Assembly: GCF_049116555.1 (NCBI RefSeq) | Contig: NZ_JAGDYT010000003.1 | Location: forward strand, 124,001 to 188,000 | Direction of reading: 5' to 3' | Length of the DNA: 64,000 nt | Source: Maricaulis maris_C | Lineage (GTDB): Bacteria; Pseudomonadota; Alphaproteobacteria; Caulobacterales; Maricaulaceae | Shown here: positions 33,635-44,174 of the stretch, in pieces | Numbering within the stretch: position 1 is the first letter of the stretch | How the letters are laid out: every line of letters starts with the position of its first letter | Position numbers and translations under genes: made by a program | Notes under the pieces: generated by a model | The model's input: the letters and a program-made list of their open reading frames with translations, nothing else | Told to the model about the DNA's origin: nothing | The model's database searches: none

Positions 33635-34405
33635 ATGATTGCCCGAAACCTTGCTGCCCTCGCCCTGTGGGCCAGTTTGCCCCTCATCGCCTGCGCGCAG
33701 GCGCCAGAGGTCATCAGACCGGAAATCGTCGCGACCTACCCGCATGATGCCAACGCCTTCACCCAAGGCCTCTTCATCCACGACGGGGATTTGTTCGAAA
33801 GCACCGGGCAGGTTGGGCAATCCACACTGCGGCGCGTTGCGCTAGAGACCGGCCTCGTCGAGCAAAGCGTCGCCATCGCACCGCCGATTTTCGGCGAGGG
33901 CTCGGCCCGCATCGGCGATGAGATTTTCATGCTCAGCTGGGTGTCGGAACGCGGCTTCATCTTCGACGCGGACACCTTCGAGCAGGTCGACAGTTTCAGC
34001 TATCCCGGCGAAGGCTGGGGCCTGACCTATGACGGCAATCACCTCATCCTGTCCGACGGAACACCCGAGCTGCGCTTCCTCGATCCCGAGACGATGACGC
34101 TGTCGCATTCCATCAATGTCACGCTCAATGGTCGGCCGGTCCGGCGCCTCAACGAGCTGGAATGGATTGATGGCATGATCTGGGCGAATATCTGGGAGAC
34201 CCGATCCATCGTCCGCATCGATCCGGAAAGTGGTGTCGTGGACGCCATGATAGACCTCAGCGCCCTCATCCCGCCCTCCGTGGCCGGCCGCCGGGATGCT
34301 GTTGCGAACGGGATTGCGTGGAATGCGGAGACGGGCCAGATTTACGTGACCGGAAAGCTCTGGCCGACCCTTTATGAAATCCGGCTACCTGAGAGCACCC
34401 CGTAA
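33635..34405 (+). CDS. Glutaminyl-peptide cyclotransferase (plant/bacterial beta-propeller type)
   Basis: A 256-residue secreted protein: signal MIARNLAALALWASLPLIACAQA, where a lipoprotein Cys is also possible. It has the five-bladed propeller pattern of this family (HDANAFTQGLFIHDGDLFES, EGWGLTYDG, LNELEWIDGMIWANIWET and a C-terminal NGIAWN). It should convert N-terminal Gln of exported peptides to pyroglutamate. Its 3' end overlaps the next membrane gene. Confidence 0.85.
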   Translation: MIARNLAALALWASLPLIACAQAPEVIRPEIVATYPHDANAFTQGLFIHDGDLFESTGQVGQSTLRRVALETGLVEQSVAIAPPIFGEGSARIGDEIFMLSWVSERGFIFDADTFEQVDSFSYPGEGWGLTYDGNHLILSDGTPELRFLDPETMTLSHSINVTLNGRPVRRLNELEWIDGMIWANIWETRSIVRIDPESGVVDAMIDLSALIPPSVAGRRDAVANGIAWNAETGQIYVTGKLWPTLYEIRLPESTP

Positions 34406-34850
34406 TAGATGGGTGATCGCCATCAAGATTCTGGCAACACGTCTGCCGACCAAACCTCGCCTTTACTGGCTCACGCTCGCGCTGGCAGGCTGTCTGGCTA
34501 TCTATATGGCGATTTGGTTTCTGGCCGTGCTGCTCGCGGTTACCACTGACAATCCGAGCCGAATGTTCAATGCGGACGTGCGCGAAATTCTGCACCACCT
34601 CACCGCGACCGATCTGGCTCTTTGCCTCGCAATCGTCGCGGCTTCCTTCGTGACTGTCACGCTTTTCGCCATGCGTCACGCAGCCTGCGCGATCCCGCTA
34701 ATGGCGGCCGTATTGTTACACATCACACTGTGGATCCGACTGACCGCCCATCCGGTCTATGATGCATCCATCGGACTTCTGGTCATCACACTCGAAATCC
34801 TCATCCTGATGCTGATCCTGCGACTTTGGGACATGGGCCGGAAAATCTGA
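34374..34850 (+). CDS. Small four-helix membrane protein (LHxxxW family, member B)
   Basis: Up to 158 residues from ATG 34374 (32-base overlap with the cyclotransferase gene) or 145 from GTG 34413; neither start has a clear ribosome binding site. It has four membrane helices. The segment CAIPLMAAVLLHITLWIRL corresponds to the signature in members A, C and D of this window, and an acidic LE follows as in member C. Convergent with the DUF1489 gene. Function unknown. Confidence 0.55.
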   Translation: MKSGYLRAPRNRWVIAIKILATRLPTKPRLYWLTLALAGCLAIYMAIWFLAVLLAVTTDNPSRMFNADVREILHHLTATDLALCLAIVAASFVTVTLFAMRHAACAIPLMAAVLLHITLWIRLTAHPVYDASIGLLVITLEILILMLILRLWDMGRKI

Positions 34851-34859
34851 CACGGCGCT

Positions 34860-35297
34860 CTACCAGGCGCCCAGCTCCAGCAGTTTGGCCCGCAATTCAT
34901 CGGGCAGCTCGTCTCCGCCCTCCCCGCTGACACCCAGATCGCGCGGCGCGTCTTCCGGTTTGAGGTATCGCCACCCCTGGAAGGGGCGGCGCGGCGCGGC
35001 CGATGTCCGGATGATTTCCGGTGACATGATGATCGCACACCGTTTGATCCCGTCACTGCCCGTCACGTGCTCCAGGCCGATGATGTCAGAGCGGCACTGG
35101 ATGGCACCCGACATGACCCAATAGAGTGATCCACCGGCTTCAACCTCAGCCTTGCGGGCCGGAAACATGCGCGTGACATGCATCGCCACCTCCGGTTCGC
35201 CGGCCGCACGGCGCGCCGCCATTTCGCGGTCGCGATGCGCTTCGAGATCCTCGACCGAGGAGACGCCGACACAGAGTTTGACGATGTGAACAACCAT
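34860..35297 (-). CDS. DUF1489 family protein
   Basis: A 145-residue protein matching the alphaproteobacterial DUF1489 pattern: VHIVKLCVGVSSVEDL at the start, TRMFPARKAEV, GSLYWVMSGAIQCRS, and a C-terminal PFQGWRYLKPEDAP. There is no signal peptide and no membrane segment. The family is found almost only in alphaproteobacteria and has no assigned function. Divergent from the membrane gene at 35393. Confidence 0.8.
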   Translation of the reverse strand: MVVHIVKLCVGVSSVEDLEAHRDREMAARRAAGEPEVAMHVTRMFPARKAEVEAGGSLYWVMSGAIQCRSDIIGLEHVTGSDGIKRCAIIMSPEIIRTSAAPRRPFQGWRYLKPEDAPRDLGVSGEGGDELPDELRAKLLELGAW

Positions 35298-35392
35298 GAG
35301 CCGGAGTTAGGCCGACTCAGGCCCGGGGTCAAAGCGGGAACGGCATTCGGGATTGTCTGGACAGGGCGGACAAGGCCTCGTAAGGGGGTTTC

Positions 35393-35860
35393 ATGACGCT
35401 ATCACATCGATCCTTGCAGGCCTATGCGCGTCCAGCCTTTGCGGTGATTTGTGCACTCTTGCTGATCGCACCGCTCTTTTTCATCAGCCAGATCATACTG
35501 GGTGTACTGGGCCTCCCGGAGATCAGTCCCTTCGGCGCCGAGGGTCGCAATATCCTTGCCCACACACCGGTGTTCTCATTGGTTGCGCCCTTCCTGCGGG
35601 CCTCGCTCATCGGGCTGGTGCTGATCCTGCTGCTGCGCCGCTCGAACTGGACGGCAGTGGTCTTCATGATCGCAACGCTGATCCACCTGGTGAGTTGGAT
35701 CATTATTCTGAGCAACGCCTACTTCACGCTCCCGACGGGCTATCTGACACTGGCTCTGGAAGCGGCCGGGATCTATCTGCTCTTTCGCTATCCGCGATTA
35801 CGCGGGCCGCGCGCCGAAGCGGCGGCCCGGGCCAGTTCGGTCTCTGTCAGCGACCGCTGA
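35393..35860 (+). CDS. Small four-helix membrane protein (LHxxxW family, member C)
   Basis: A 155-residue protein with four predicted helices. The signature region reads LLLRRSNWTAVVFMI then LIHLVSWIII, followed by the acidic helix TLALEAAGIYLLFRY, which aligns with members A, B and D. The 3' end overlaps the following minus-strand gene by 14 bases. Function unknown. The preceding GTTTC leader shows a weak AGGG ribosome binding site. Confidence 0.6.
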   Translation: MTLSHRSLQAYARPAFAVICALLLIAPLFFISQIILGVLGLPEISPFGAEGRNILAHTPVFSLVAPFLRASLIGLVLILLLRRSNWTAVVFMIATLIHLVSWIIILSNAYFTLPTGYLTLALEAAGIYLLFRYPRLRGPRAEAAARASSVSVSDR

Positions 35861-36602
35861 CAGCCTCGCCGAGAAACTCGATGTCGCTGAATGCCAGCTC
35901 GAAGCTCTGGTCAAAATCCTGGAAGGCGGCCGAGCCGGAAATGGATTGGCTGAGCCGCGTCAGGACTGGCGCGGGCACGCCATCGACACGTTCATAGGCC
36001 TGCACCATCTCAAAGGCATGAAGACGGACCGCGAAATGGGGCTTGAAGCTCTCCGGCGCCCAAAGTCTGAGCTCTTGCACTTCTGTCGGACGACCGCCGA
36101 TCGTCAGGCGGCCCCGCAAATGCCCCGCAACATCCATCTCTGCATCACCGAGTTCTGGCTCGAAATCGAAGATCCAGCCCGAGCCTGTCTCCTCAGCGAG
36201 ACTCAAACTGCCCGGCGCAATATCGGCCTCGGCAAGCGAGAAAAAGAGGCCGTTGCCCGTGTCGTCATCACCGGCTTCATTATCCTCATCTTCGTCTTCG
36301 TCTTCGGCAAAGCCCGCCCACAGGCCGGCCTGCATGTCACTCAGCTCTTCCTCGGGCGGCGAGACAAGGTGCCAGCGCTCGCCATCGGCAAGGCTGCCGT
36401 CAAAACGACCGACCAATTCACCATCATCATTGGTGACGCGAAGGGTGAACCGCCAATCCTCCTCACGGGCCGCAAGGTCGCTGTTGGCGAACGCTTCGAT
36501 GAGAACAGGATGGAGCGCGTCCTGCGCATGCACAGGAGCCACTGCCAGGCCGGCGGAGACGCAGGCGGCGCCGGCGGCCGCCCAGAAAGATACAGACTTC
36601 AT
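35847..36602 (-). CDS. Secreted protein with an acidic stretch, unknown function
   Basis: A 251-residue protein with a Sec signal (MKSVSFWAAAGAACVSAGLA, cleavage near HAQ). The mature part looks beta-rich and includes an acidic linker (EDEDEDEDNEAGDDDTG) at about 110-126 that could bind divalent cations. No recognised domain. The start is ATG 36602; a longer reading adds 11 residues without a better ribosome binding site. Confidence 0.6.
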   Translation of the reverse strand: MKSVSFWAAAGAACVSAGLAVAPVHAQDALHPVLIEAFANSDLAAREEDWRFTLRVTNDDGELVGRFDGSLADGERWHLVSPPEEELSDMQAGLWAGFAEDEDEDEDNEAGDDDTGNGLFFSLAEADIAPGSLSLAEETGSGWIFDFEPELGDAEMDVAGHLRGRLTIGGRPTEVQELRLWAPESFKPHFAVRLHAFEMVQAYERVDGVPAPVLTRLSQSISGSAAFQDFDQSFELAFSDIEFLGEAVSGR

Positions 36603-36671
36603 GATGTGTTCCCGACAGGTTGGATGGTTCAACAATCAACCCCCATTGGAATCTGTGCCACAAACGCAAAA

Positions 36672-36696
36672 GCGAGGGGACCGGAAATCCCCTCGC
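36672..36696 (-). terminator. Intrinsic terminator of the cupin gene
   Basis: A 9-bp stem GCGAGGGGA/TCCCCTCGC with a 7-base loop. On the minus strand it is followed by TTTTGCGTTTG. It lies 37 bases beyond the stop of the gene at 36733. Confidence 0.7.
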
Positions 36697-36732
36697 CTTA
36701 CAACATTGTCATGTCGATGAGGACCAATCGCC

Positions 36733-37689
36733 TCAGGCCGCCGCTTCGCGATTGACGAAGCCTTCCGGCGCATCCGGATCGATATCAAAGGTCCGCTCGG
36801 ATTTCGGCATCGGCCGCGCCGCCTCGCCGAACAGCTTGATCTTCAGTTTGATCGCATAGGTCAGCATGCGTTTCATCAGCGCCCCCAACCCGTCGGTGCG
36901 GGTTTCGGTCGGCACATGACCGAATTGCCGGCGCAGCACGCCATTGGCGAAAAGAATGGAATTTTGCAGGCGCGATTGCGGTGTCGAAATCTCGAAGGGG
37001 ACCGAGACATTGACGCCGGACTGGTTCTCGATCCGGTGGGGACCATGCAGCGGCCAGTTGGCAGCCATGCCGGGGTGAAGATCAACCGTGAAGGCATCCT
37101 TGTCCCAGGCCGGATCGAACGGGATGTCCTCGGTCTTGTCGTGATGCAGGACAGATTCGACGTCATCGGTATTGAGATAGGGTCTCGTGGCCGGGTAGGT
37201 GCGGAAACGCTTCACACCGCGCATATGCCACAACATGGTCTCGGAGACGTCAGAATGCAGGAAAACCTGCGCCGTCGGCGAGGAGATCAGGATACCGGCT
37301 TCGGCGCTCAACGGGCGAAATGACGGATCAGCCTTTTTCATGTCGGCCAGCATGGCATCATAGATCGGGCGGTATTCCGGATCCTGGTCCATGGCATGTC
37401 GCAGATTGATCCACAGCTTGCCCTTGCGGACCGCTTCGATCAGTTCGAGACCGGTCAGCGCGCCGGGATCTCCGGCCCGCCAGCTGTCATGATCGGTGGC
37501 GTCGTCGCCCATTGTGCAAAAATCGATCAGGTCACGCGGATGGCGCTCGACCAGCGCAGCCAGGGCCACGTCGGAAAAAGCATGATGTTCGTGGTAATTG
37601 TGGCGCACCGTGACCGGCTCATGGCGAAACTTCTGCTTCGCGTCATCCGACCAGGTCGAGCTGAATTGATCCATATAGGTGTCACGCAT
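36733..37689 (-). CDS. JmjC/cupin_8-like protein
   Basis: A 318-residue protein with a JmjC-type cupin core. The HxD...H iron triad is plausible: His and Asp in VFLHSDVSETMLW, and a distal His in WPLHGPHRIEN. ATG 37689 is followed by the sequence YMDQFSSTW. Such bacterial proteins are 2-oxoglutarate/iron-dependent hydroxylases of proteins or small molecules. The substrate is unknown. It is monocistronic with its own terminator. Confidence 0.7.
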   Translation of the reverse strand: MRDTYMDQFSSTWSDDAKQKFRHEPVTVRHNYHEHHAFSDVALAALVERHPRDLIDFCTMGDDATDHDSWRAGDPGALTGLELIEAVRKGKLWINLRHAMDQDPEYRPIYDAMLADMKKADPSFRPLSAEAGILISSPTAQVFLHSDVSETMLWHMRGVKRFRTYPATRPYLNTDDVESVLHHDKTEDIPFDPAWDKDAFTVDLHPGMAANWPLHGPHRIENQSGVNVSVPFEISTPQSRLQNSILFANGVLRRQFGHVPTETRTDGLGALMKRMLTYAIKLKIKLFGEAARPMPKSERTFDIDPDAPEGFVNREAAA

Positions 37690-37889
37690 TGAACCATCTC
37701 CCGTGAAGTCTCCCCGGAAGGAGCAAGAGATGTGCCGGTTTCGCGTGTGGGGGGAGCGGGTCGAGGTCGCCGTTAGCGCTTGATGATGGACCGATCCGCG
37801 ATCAGTCCCCACCATTCATAGCTTGCGTTCACGCCCAATTTTCACCGGGCTTCCCGAGGCCCATTCGGAGAGTTGGATCGGACAGTTGA

Positions 37890-39893
<2,004 letters not shown>

Positions 39894-39935
39894 GAGCCTG
39901 TTATCCCCGTGGGCAGTAATGTGGTCAGTTTTGCA

Positions 39936-40733
39936 TCAGTCATCGACCCGAGACGGATCCTTGCGCCGGTATTGCACAGCCGCCACCAGCACGAAACTGA
40001 TGATCATCAGAAGATACCATGAGCCGAGCTTGGCCAGCGACACCATGTGCCAGCTGGCCTCCTGCCCCGGATAGGACCAGGCGCGGGCAAAGGTTCCCAG
40101 GTTTTCCGCGAACCAGATGAAAAGCGCGACCAGCAGAAAACCGATCACCAGCGGCATCGGGCGGTGGGCGTCATCCGGCCGGAACCAGACCACGCAGCGA
40201 CCGTAGATCAGGACTGTCGCGATGAAGAGAAACAGCCGGATATCCGGGCCGTAGTGATGAGTGAAGAAGTTGACGTAAATTGCTGTAGCCAAAGCCAATT
40301 GAAGCCACAGATTCGGAAATCGGTCGAATCGGAATTCGAAGATTCGCCAAACCCGTGCGAGATAGGATCCGACCGCTGCATACATGAACCCTGAGAAGAG
40401 TGGCACACCGGCAATCCGCAGGACGCTCTCCTCCGGATAGACCCAGCTGCCGGCGTAGGTTTTGAAGATTTCCATCACCGTGCCGACGACATGGAAAACG
40501 GCGATCACTTTCGCCTCTTCAAGCGTTTCCAGCCGCGTCACCAGCAGGGCGAGCTGGATCCCCAGCGCCGCCAGCGTGATGAAGTCGTAACGCGCCAGCG
40601 CATTATCGGTCGGGTACCACAGAAAGGTCGCCAGCAGCAGGGCGAGCATGAGGCCGCCGAACAGGCAGGCCCAAGCCTGCTTGATGCCGAAGCTGACGAA
40701 TTCGAACACGCCCAGCGTCCACGGCCCGCGCAC
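39936..40733 (-). CDS. DUF817 family membrane protein
   Basis: About 265 residues from GTG 40733, with seven or so membrane helices. The DUF817 pattern is clear: FVSFGIKQAWACLFGG, AVFHVVGTVMEIFKTYAGSW, VPLFSGFMYAAVGSYLARVW. Seventeen or more upstream codons (SSLRDPRAFLHARRAALRAW) are open and look native, but the only in-frame starts there are non-standard. The frame continues that of liuC past its TAG stop. Function unknown. Confidence 0.75.
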   Translation of the reverse strand: MRGPWTLGVFEFVSFGIKQAWACLFGGLMLALLLATFLWYPTDNALARYDFITLAALGIQLALLVTRLETLEEAKVIAVFHVVGTVMEIFKTYAGSWVYPEESVLRIAGVPLFSGFMYAAVGSYLARVWRIFEFRFDRFPNLWLQLALATAIYVNFFTHHYGPDIRLFLFIATVLIYGRCVVWFRPDDAHRPMPLVIGFLLVALFIWFAENLGTFARAWSYPGQEASWHMVSLAKLGSWYLLMIISFVLVAAVQYRRKDPSRVDD

Positions 40734-40805
40734 GAACCAGGCCCGCAGCGCCGCACGGCGCGCATGCAGGAAAGCGCGCGGGTCGCGGAGCGAGCTCAGG
40801 GCGTC

Positions 40806-41600
40806 CTACTCCGCCCAGACCGGCTTGCGGCGTTCGAGGAAAGCGCTGAGGCCTTCCTTGCCCTCTTCGGAGGACCGACGTCGGGCGATCGCCTTGGCGG
40901 TGTGTACGGCAAGGCCGTGATCGATCGCCTTGCCGGTGACGTCATCGACCAGCGCCTTGGCATCGGCGACAGCACCCGGAGCGGCGGAGAAGGCCAGCTT
41001 GGCGAGATGTTCTTCCATCAGCGCCATCTCGTCCTCATTCTCGACAACGTATTGGGCAAGACCAATCTGGTGCGCGAAATTGCCGTCAAAGCCTTCCCCC
41101 GATGCGAACAGGGCACGTGCCCAACGGGGGCCGATGGCGCGAATGACAAAGGGCGAGATGGTGGCCGGGGTGAGACCCAGGCGTACCTCAGAAAAGCGGA
41201 TCTTGGCATTCTTCATGACAATGCCGACATCGCAGGCCGACAACAGGCCCGCCCCGCCGCCCATGGCCGCGCCCTGGACCAGGGCGACGGTCAGTTGCGG
41301 CAAATCGTAGAGGCGCTTGAGCATGGTGGCGAGCGCCATCGCATCCTCTTCATTGTCGGCTTCCGTGTAATGGGCCGCCGCCTTCATCCAGTCGAGATCG
41401 GCTCCGGCCGAGAAACTCCCGCCATTGCCGCGCAGGAAGACGATGCGGACCTCATCGCCATTGGCGCGTAGCGTCTCGAACGTGTCGGACAGCTGCTCGA
41501 TCATTTCGGCATTGAAAGCATTGTGCTTGTCGGGCCGGTTCAGCGTGACAACGGCCACACCAGCCGGGCTGACATCGAGCAGGACGGGGGCGTCGGACAT
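40806..41600 (-). CDS. liuC: Methylglutaconyl-CoA hydratase (enoyl-CoA hydratase family)
   Basis: About 264 residues, crotonase fold. The oxyanion-hole segment SFSAGADLDWMKAAAHYTE is the version seen in methylglutaconyl-CoA hydratases. The second motif is AMGGGAGLLSACDVGI, and the catalytic helix has SEVRLGLTPATISP. It hydrates 3-methylglutaconyl-CoA to HMG-CoA in leucine catabolism. ATG 41600 follows GGAG; a TTG 18 bases upstream is possible. The other liu genes lie 0.9 to 8 kb away. Confidence 0.8.
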   Translation of the reverse strand: MSDAPVLLDVSPAGVAVVTLNRPDKHNAFNAEMIEQLSDTFETLRANGDEVRIVFLRGNGGSFSAGADLDWMKAAAHYTEADNEEDAMALATMLKRLYDLPQLTVALVQGAAMGGGAGLLSACDVGIVMKNAKIRFSEVRLGLTPATISPFVIRAIGPRWARALFASGEGFDGNFAHQIGLAQYVVENEDEMALMEEHLAKLAFSAAPGAVADAKALVDDVTGKAIDHGLAVHTAKAIARRRSSEEGKEGLSAFLERRKPVWAE

Positions 41601-41720
41601 GGGCAGCTCCACAGGCAAGCGGGTCAGGTGTTCTATCCCCTAGGCTTAGTCCCGTGACGAGGCGGCAACAAGCGGTCACATCACCGCACACGCGCCCTCC
41701 CCGGGCGAAGCGCAAAGAAA

Positions 41721-41750
41721 AACGGGCCGTCGGTTTCCCGACAGCCCGTT
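41721..41750 (-). terminator. Intrinsic terminator
   Basis: A two-part stem, AACGGGC/GCCCGTT and GTCGG/CCGAC, with a TTTC loop. Read on the minus strand it is followed by TTTTTCTTTG. It ends the transcript of the membrane protein genes at 41799 and 42312. Confidence 0.75.
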
Positions 41751-41798
41751 CTTGCCCCCAGCCCGGCACCGCCCCTACGGCACCGGAAGATCACGCGG

Positions 41799-42191
41799 TC
41801 AGTCGCCGCGGAAGATCAGGCCCTTGATGATTGACAGCACGATGATGGCCACGAAATAGCCGATCGCCAATGCGCCGAGATAGAGCAGGTATGGCATTTG
41901 CGTGAAGAGCTGGCCGAAGGCCGCGATATCGAAATCGCCGGCTCCACCGCCCCGCACCATCGGCATCACCACATCAACGATCACATGGATGATCACGCCG
42001 ACGACGGTGAAGATCAGGATGGCCCCGAACTCACGCATGAGAAGCGCCAGGACAAGCGCAATCACGCCCATCTGGATACCCAGCGGCATCCAGTGCACCA
42101 CTGTTCCGTCTCCGGCATTGGCCAGAAGACCCGGCATGAAAAAGTCAATGGCGGGCTGGATATAGCCCATGATCTGATCGAGAAATTCCAT
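41799..42191 (-). CDS. Small membrane protein, paralogue of the gene at 42312
   Basis: About 130 residues from ATG 42191 (GGGGACC leader). Three helices are predicted. It is similar to the gene upstream: both have an N-terminal EFLDQ/ELLEQ, a helix LVLALLMREFGAIL/VATLILSKWARL, an IIHVIVDVV/IAHIVLESL segment, and a C-terminal GYFVAIIVLSIIKGLI/GYLVVIGILFAIKRIV. No family name known to me. Followed by a strong terminator. Confidence 0.6.
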   Translation of the reverse strand: MEFLDQIMGYIQPAIDFFMPGLLANAGDGTVVHWMPLGIQMGVIALVLALLMREFGAILIFTVVGVIIHVIVDVVMPMVRGGGAGDFDIAAFGQLFTQMPYLLYLGALAIGYFVAIIVLSIIKGLIFRGD

Positions 42192-42311
42192 TACGCGGTC
42201 CCCTTCCGCAAAAAACGCTGCCCGCACCTTACCCCAAGATGAGTGCACGGTGTTAACGTTCTAGTGAATTTTTCGTCTTGGAAAGCGGGTTCTCCTGACA
42301 GGCGAGTTTTG

Positions 42312-42632
42312 TTAACTTTTTGTGACAATCCGCTTGATCGCAAAGAGAATGCCGATCACCACGAGATAGCCCACGAACAGCGCCCCGACCTCGCGCCAGA
42401 AATGCGCTTCCAGGAGCGGAGGCAGGTAAAAGTTCCCGACCTCCGCGATAACGGGAGCAAGACTTTCCAGTACGATATGGGCGATGACCGCGCCACCGGC
42501 CATGACCGGCAAGCGCGCCCATTTCGACAGGATGAGCGTCGCAACTGCGGCAATCAACAGCCCCAGGACCGCATTGACCTCGGCAAAACCCTCACGGGCA
42601 TAGCCGAGAAATTGTTCCAGCAACTCCGGCAC
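42312..42632 (-). CDS. Small membrane protein, paralogue of the gene at 41799
   Basis: About 106 residues from GTG 42632 (behind GGCAGGATCAA). It has three helices and a short amphipathic stretch between the second and third. It is a tandem paralogue of the following gene, separated by 120 bases that contain two GTTAAC-like sites. Function unknown. Confidence 0.55.
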   Translation of the reverse strand: MPELLEQFLGYAREGFAEVNAVLGLLIAAVATLILSKWARLPVMAGGAVIAHIVLESLAPVIAEVGNFYLPPLLEAHFWREVGALFVGYLVVIGILFAIKRIVTKS

Positions 42633-42724
42633 TTGATCCTGCCCCCCGACAGTCAATCAACAAATGACGAGGTTAACATGAACAAGTCCGATGTCACGCG
42701 AAGCGTGTTTCGGTCGCGAACGGA

Positions 42725-43366
42725 TCAGCTTGGGGCGATCTCGACCATCACCTCATTCCGGCGAAACGGTGTCGGGATCCAGGGAGGGTCATAACGCGCA
42801 TAAACCGGGTCACCGGTCTGCGCATAGCCCTCGGCGTCCAGATAGGCGACCAATTCCTCAAACTTCGTCTCGAACCGGGCATCGGATGCGCCGCCCGAAA
42901 AGCGGATGACCGCCATGCGGCGCGCGGGAATTTCACTGATTTGGACCCGGGGATCATCGGGAATTGGCAGGGTGTCCATGCCCCACTGTTCCGGCATGAT
43001 GAAGGCCACTCGCCAGGCACCTTCGCCTTGCATTGACTGTGTGACCGGAGAGGTCATGGCGATTTCCTGCGACCGCGTCTGGGTCACCGGCGTCGTCATC
43101 GCGATCTCGTCGGACCCGGCTCCATTGCGGGCGGTATTCCCGCCGAAGATATAATTGGCGAGGGGCCGAAACCCGCTATTGCCGGCGCGCGCCATCGACC
43201 CGTCCACCTCGACCGAGGCCGTGATCTGGGGGGCGTAGTCACGAATCTCGATCGCGCCGTCGCGCATTACCAAGGTGTGTGCAGGCTCCTCGGCGGCCCG
43301 GGCGGGTGCGGCGACGCTGAGTGTCGCGATCGATACGGCAATAGCAAACAGATAGGGCGAGCTCAT
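42725..43366 (-). CDS. SOUL haem-binding family protein, exported
   Basis: A 213-residue protein with a Sec signal (MSSPYLFAIAVSIATLSVAA, cleavage near ARA). The SOUL/HBP fold shows as IEIRDYAPQITASVEV, then NYIFGGN, the double IAMTTPVTQT/IAMTSPVTQS motif, WRVAFIMPEQW and YDPPWIPTPFRRNEVMVEI. Such proteins bind haem or tetrapyrroles. A periplasmic location is predicted. The downstream gene order shows no haem pathway neighbour. Confidence 0.85.
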   Translation of the reverse strand: MSSPYLFAIAVSIATLSVAAPARAAEEPAHTLVMRDGAIEIRDYAPQITASVEVDGSMARAGNSGFRPLANYIFGGNTARNGAGSDEIAMTTPVTQTRSQEIAMTSPVTQSMQGEGAWRVAFIMPEQWGMDTLPIPDDPRVQISEIPARRMAVIRFSGGASDARFETKFEELVAYLDAEGYAQTGDPVYARYDPPWIPTPFRRNEVMVEIAPS

Positions 43367-43505
43367 GAACGATCTCCTTTGAAGGGTGTACGCCCGCCCC
43401 GTCCGAACGGATTGGTGTGACCGGGCTGTGTCCTGAAGTTTCCGAACCGGGCCATCATGATCGGCCGGTCGAGCGCTGCCGTCAGGCGGGCGGAGACCCA
43501 TCCGG

Positions 43506-44093
43506 TCAGCGCGCCCGGCGTCCCAGCCGCTCGATCCGGTCGAGCATGGCCTGCCGCCCGTCCGGTCCGCATGCGCCGACACCGCCCAAAATGGTGTGGC
43601 GGACCGGGCTGAAGCCCGACATGCGGAAAATGCCCGCCTCGAGCCCCTTCAGGCTGTGGGCACCGAACAGGAGGCGGTAGGCGAAACCCGGCATGCCCAT
43701 GGTGACAATGATGCGGACCGATTTGCCGCGCATGCGCCGTACCGGCCATTTATTGCTGTCACCGCCCGTATCGAGCAGAAAGCCTGCCCGCCCAACCTGC
43801 TCCAGAAACGCCTTGAGCCGGGCCGGGATTGTCCCCAGCCACAGGGGATAGACCAGAACCATATGGTCCGCTGCGAGAATCATGTCCTGCGCCGCGATGA
43901 CCTCCGCGCCGGGTGCTGTGGCAAATTCAGCCTCGCTCGACAGGACGTCGACCGGCAGGCCGGCGATATCGATGCGGGACACGTCATGCCCGCCCGCGAC
44001 CGCTCCATGCGCGTAAGATTCGCACAGTGCCGCCACGAAACGTACCGGCGCGCCGTCGGGATGGCCGTTGATGATGCAGATAGACTTCGGCAT
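43506..44093 (-). CDS. NAD(P)H dehydrogenase (quinone)/flavodoxin-like reductase
   Basis: A 195-residue flavoprotein of the flavodoxin_2 family (MdaB/Kef ancillary type). It starts SICIINGHPDGAPVRFVAAL, continues with the flavin-contacting VLVYPLWLGTIPARLKAFLEQV, and has a C-terminal MSGFSPVRHTILGGV. It should reduce quinones with NAD(P)H and FMN. ATG 44093 has GTGGAG 8 bases upstream. Cytoplasmic by prediction. Confidence 0.8.
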   Translation of the reverse strand: MPKSICIINGHPDGAPVRFVAALCESYAHGAVAGGHDVSRIDIAGLPVDVLSSEAEFATAPGAEVIAAQDMILAADHMVLVYPLWLGTIPARLKAFLEQVGRAGFLLDTGGDSNKWPVRRMRGKSVRIIVTMGMPGFAYRLLFGAHSLKGLEAGIFRMSGFSPVRHTILGGVGACGPDGRQAMLDRIERLGRRAR

Positions 44094-44174
44094 AACCACA
44101 CTCCACGTGTGATTTAGCATGCCGCCTGCCCTGCAACACCGCGGCAGCGCGTCACAGGCCCGCCGGGCCCGCCG

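Noticed and set aside
42210..42320. Two GTTAAC-containing sites that look like CtrA half-sites
   Set aside because: The TTAA-N7-TTAA spacing is not met by any pair in the region, so CtrA binding cannot be supported.
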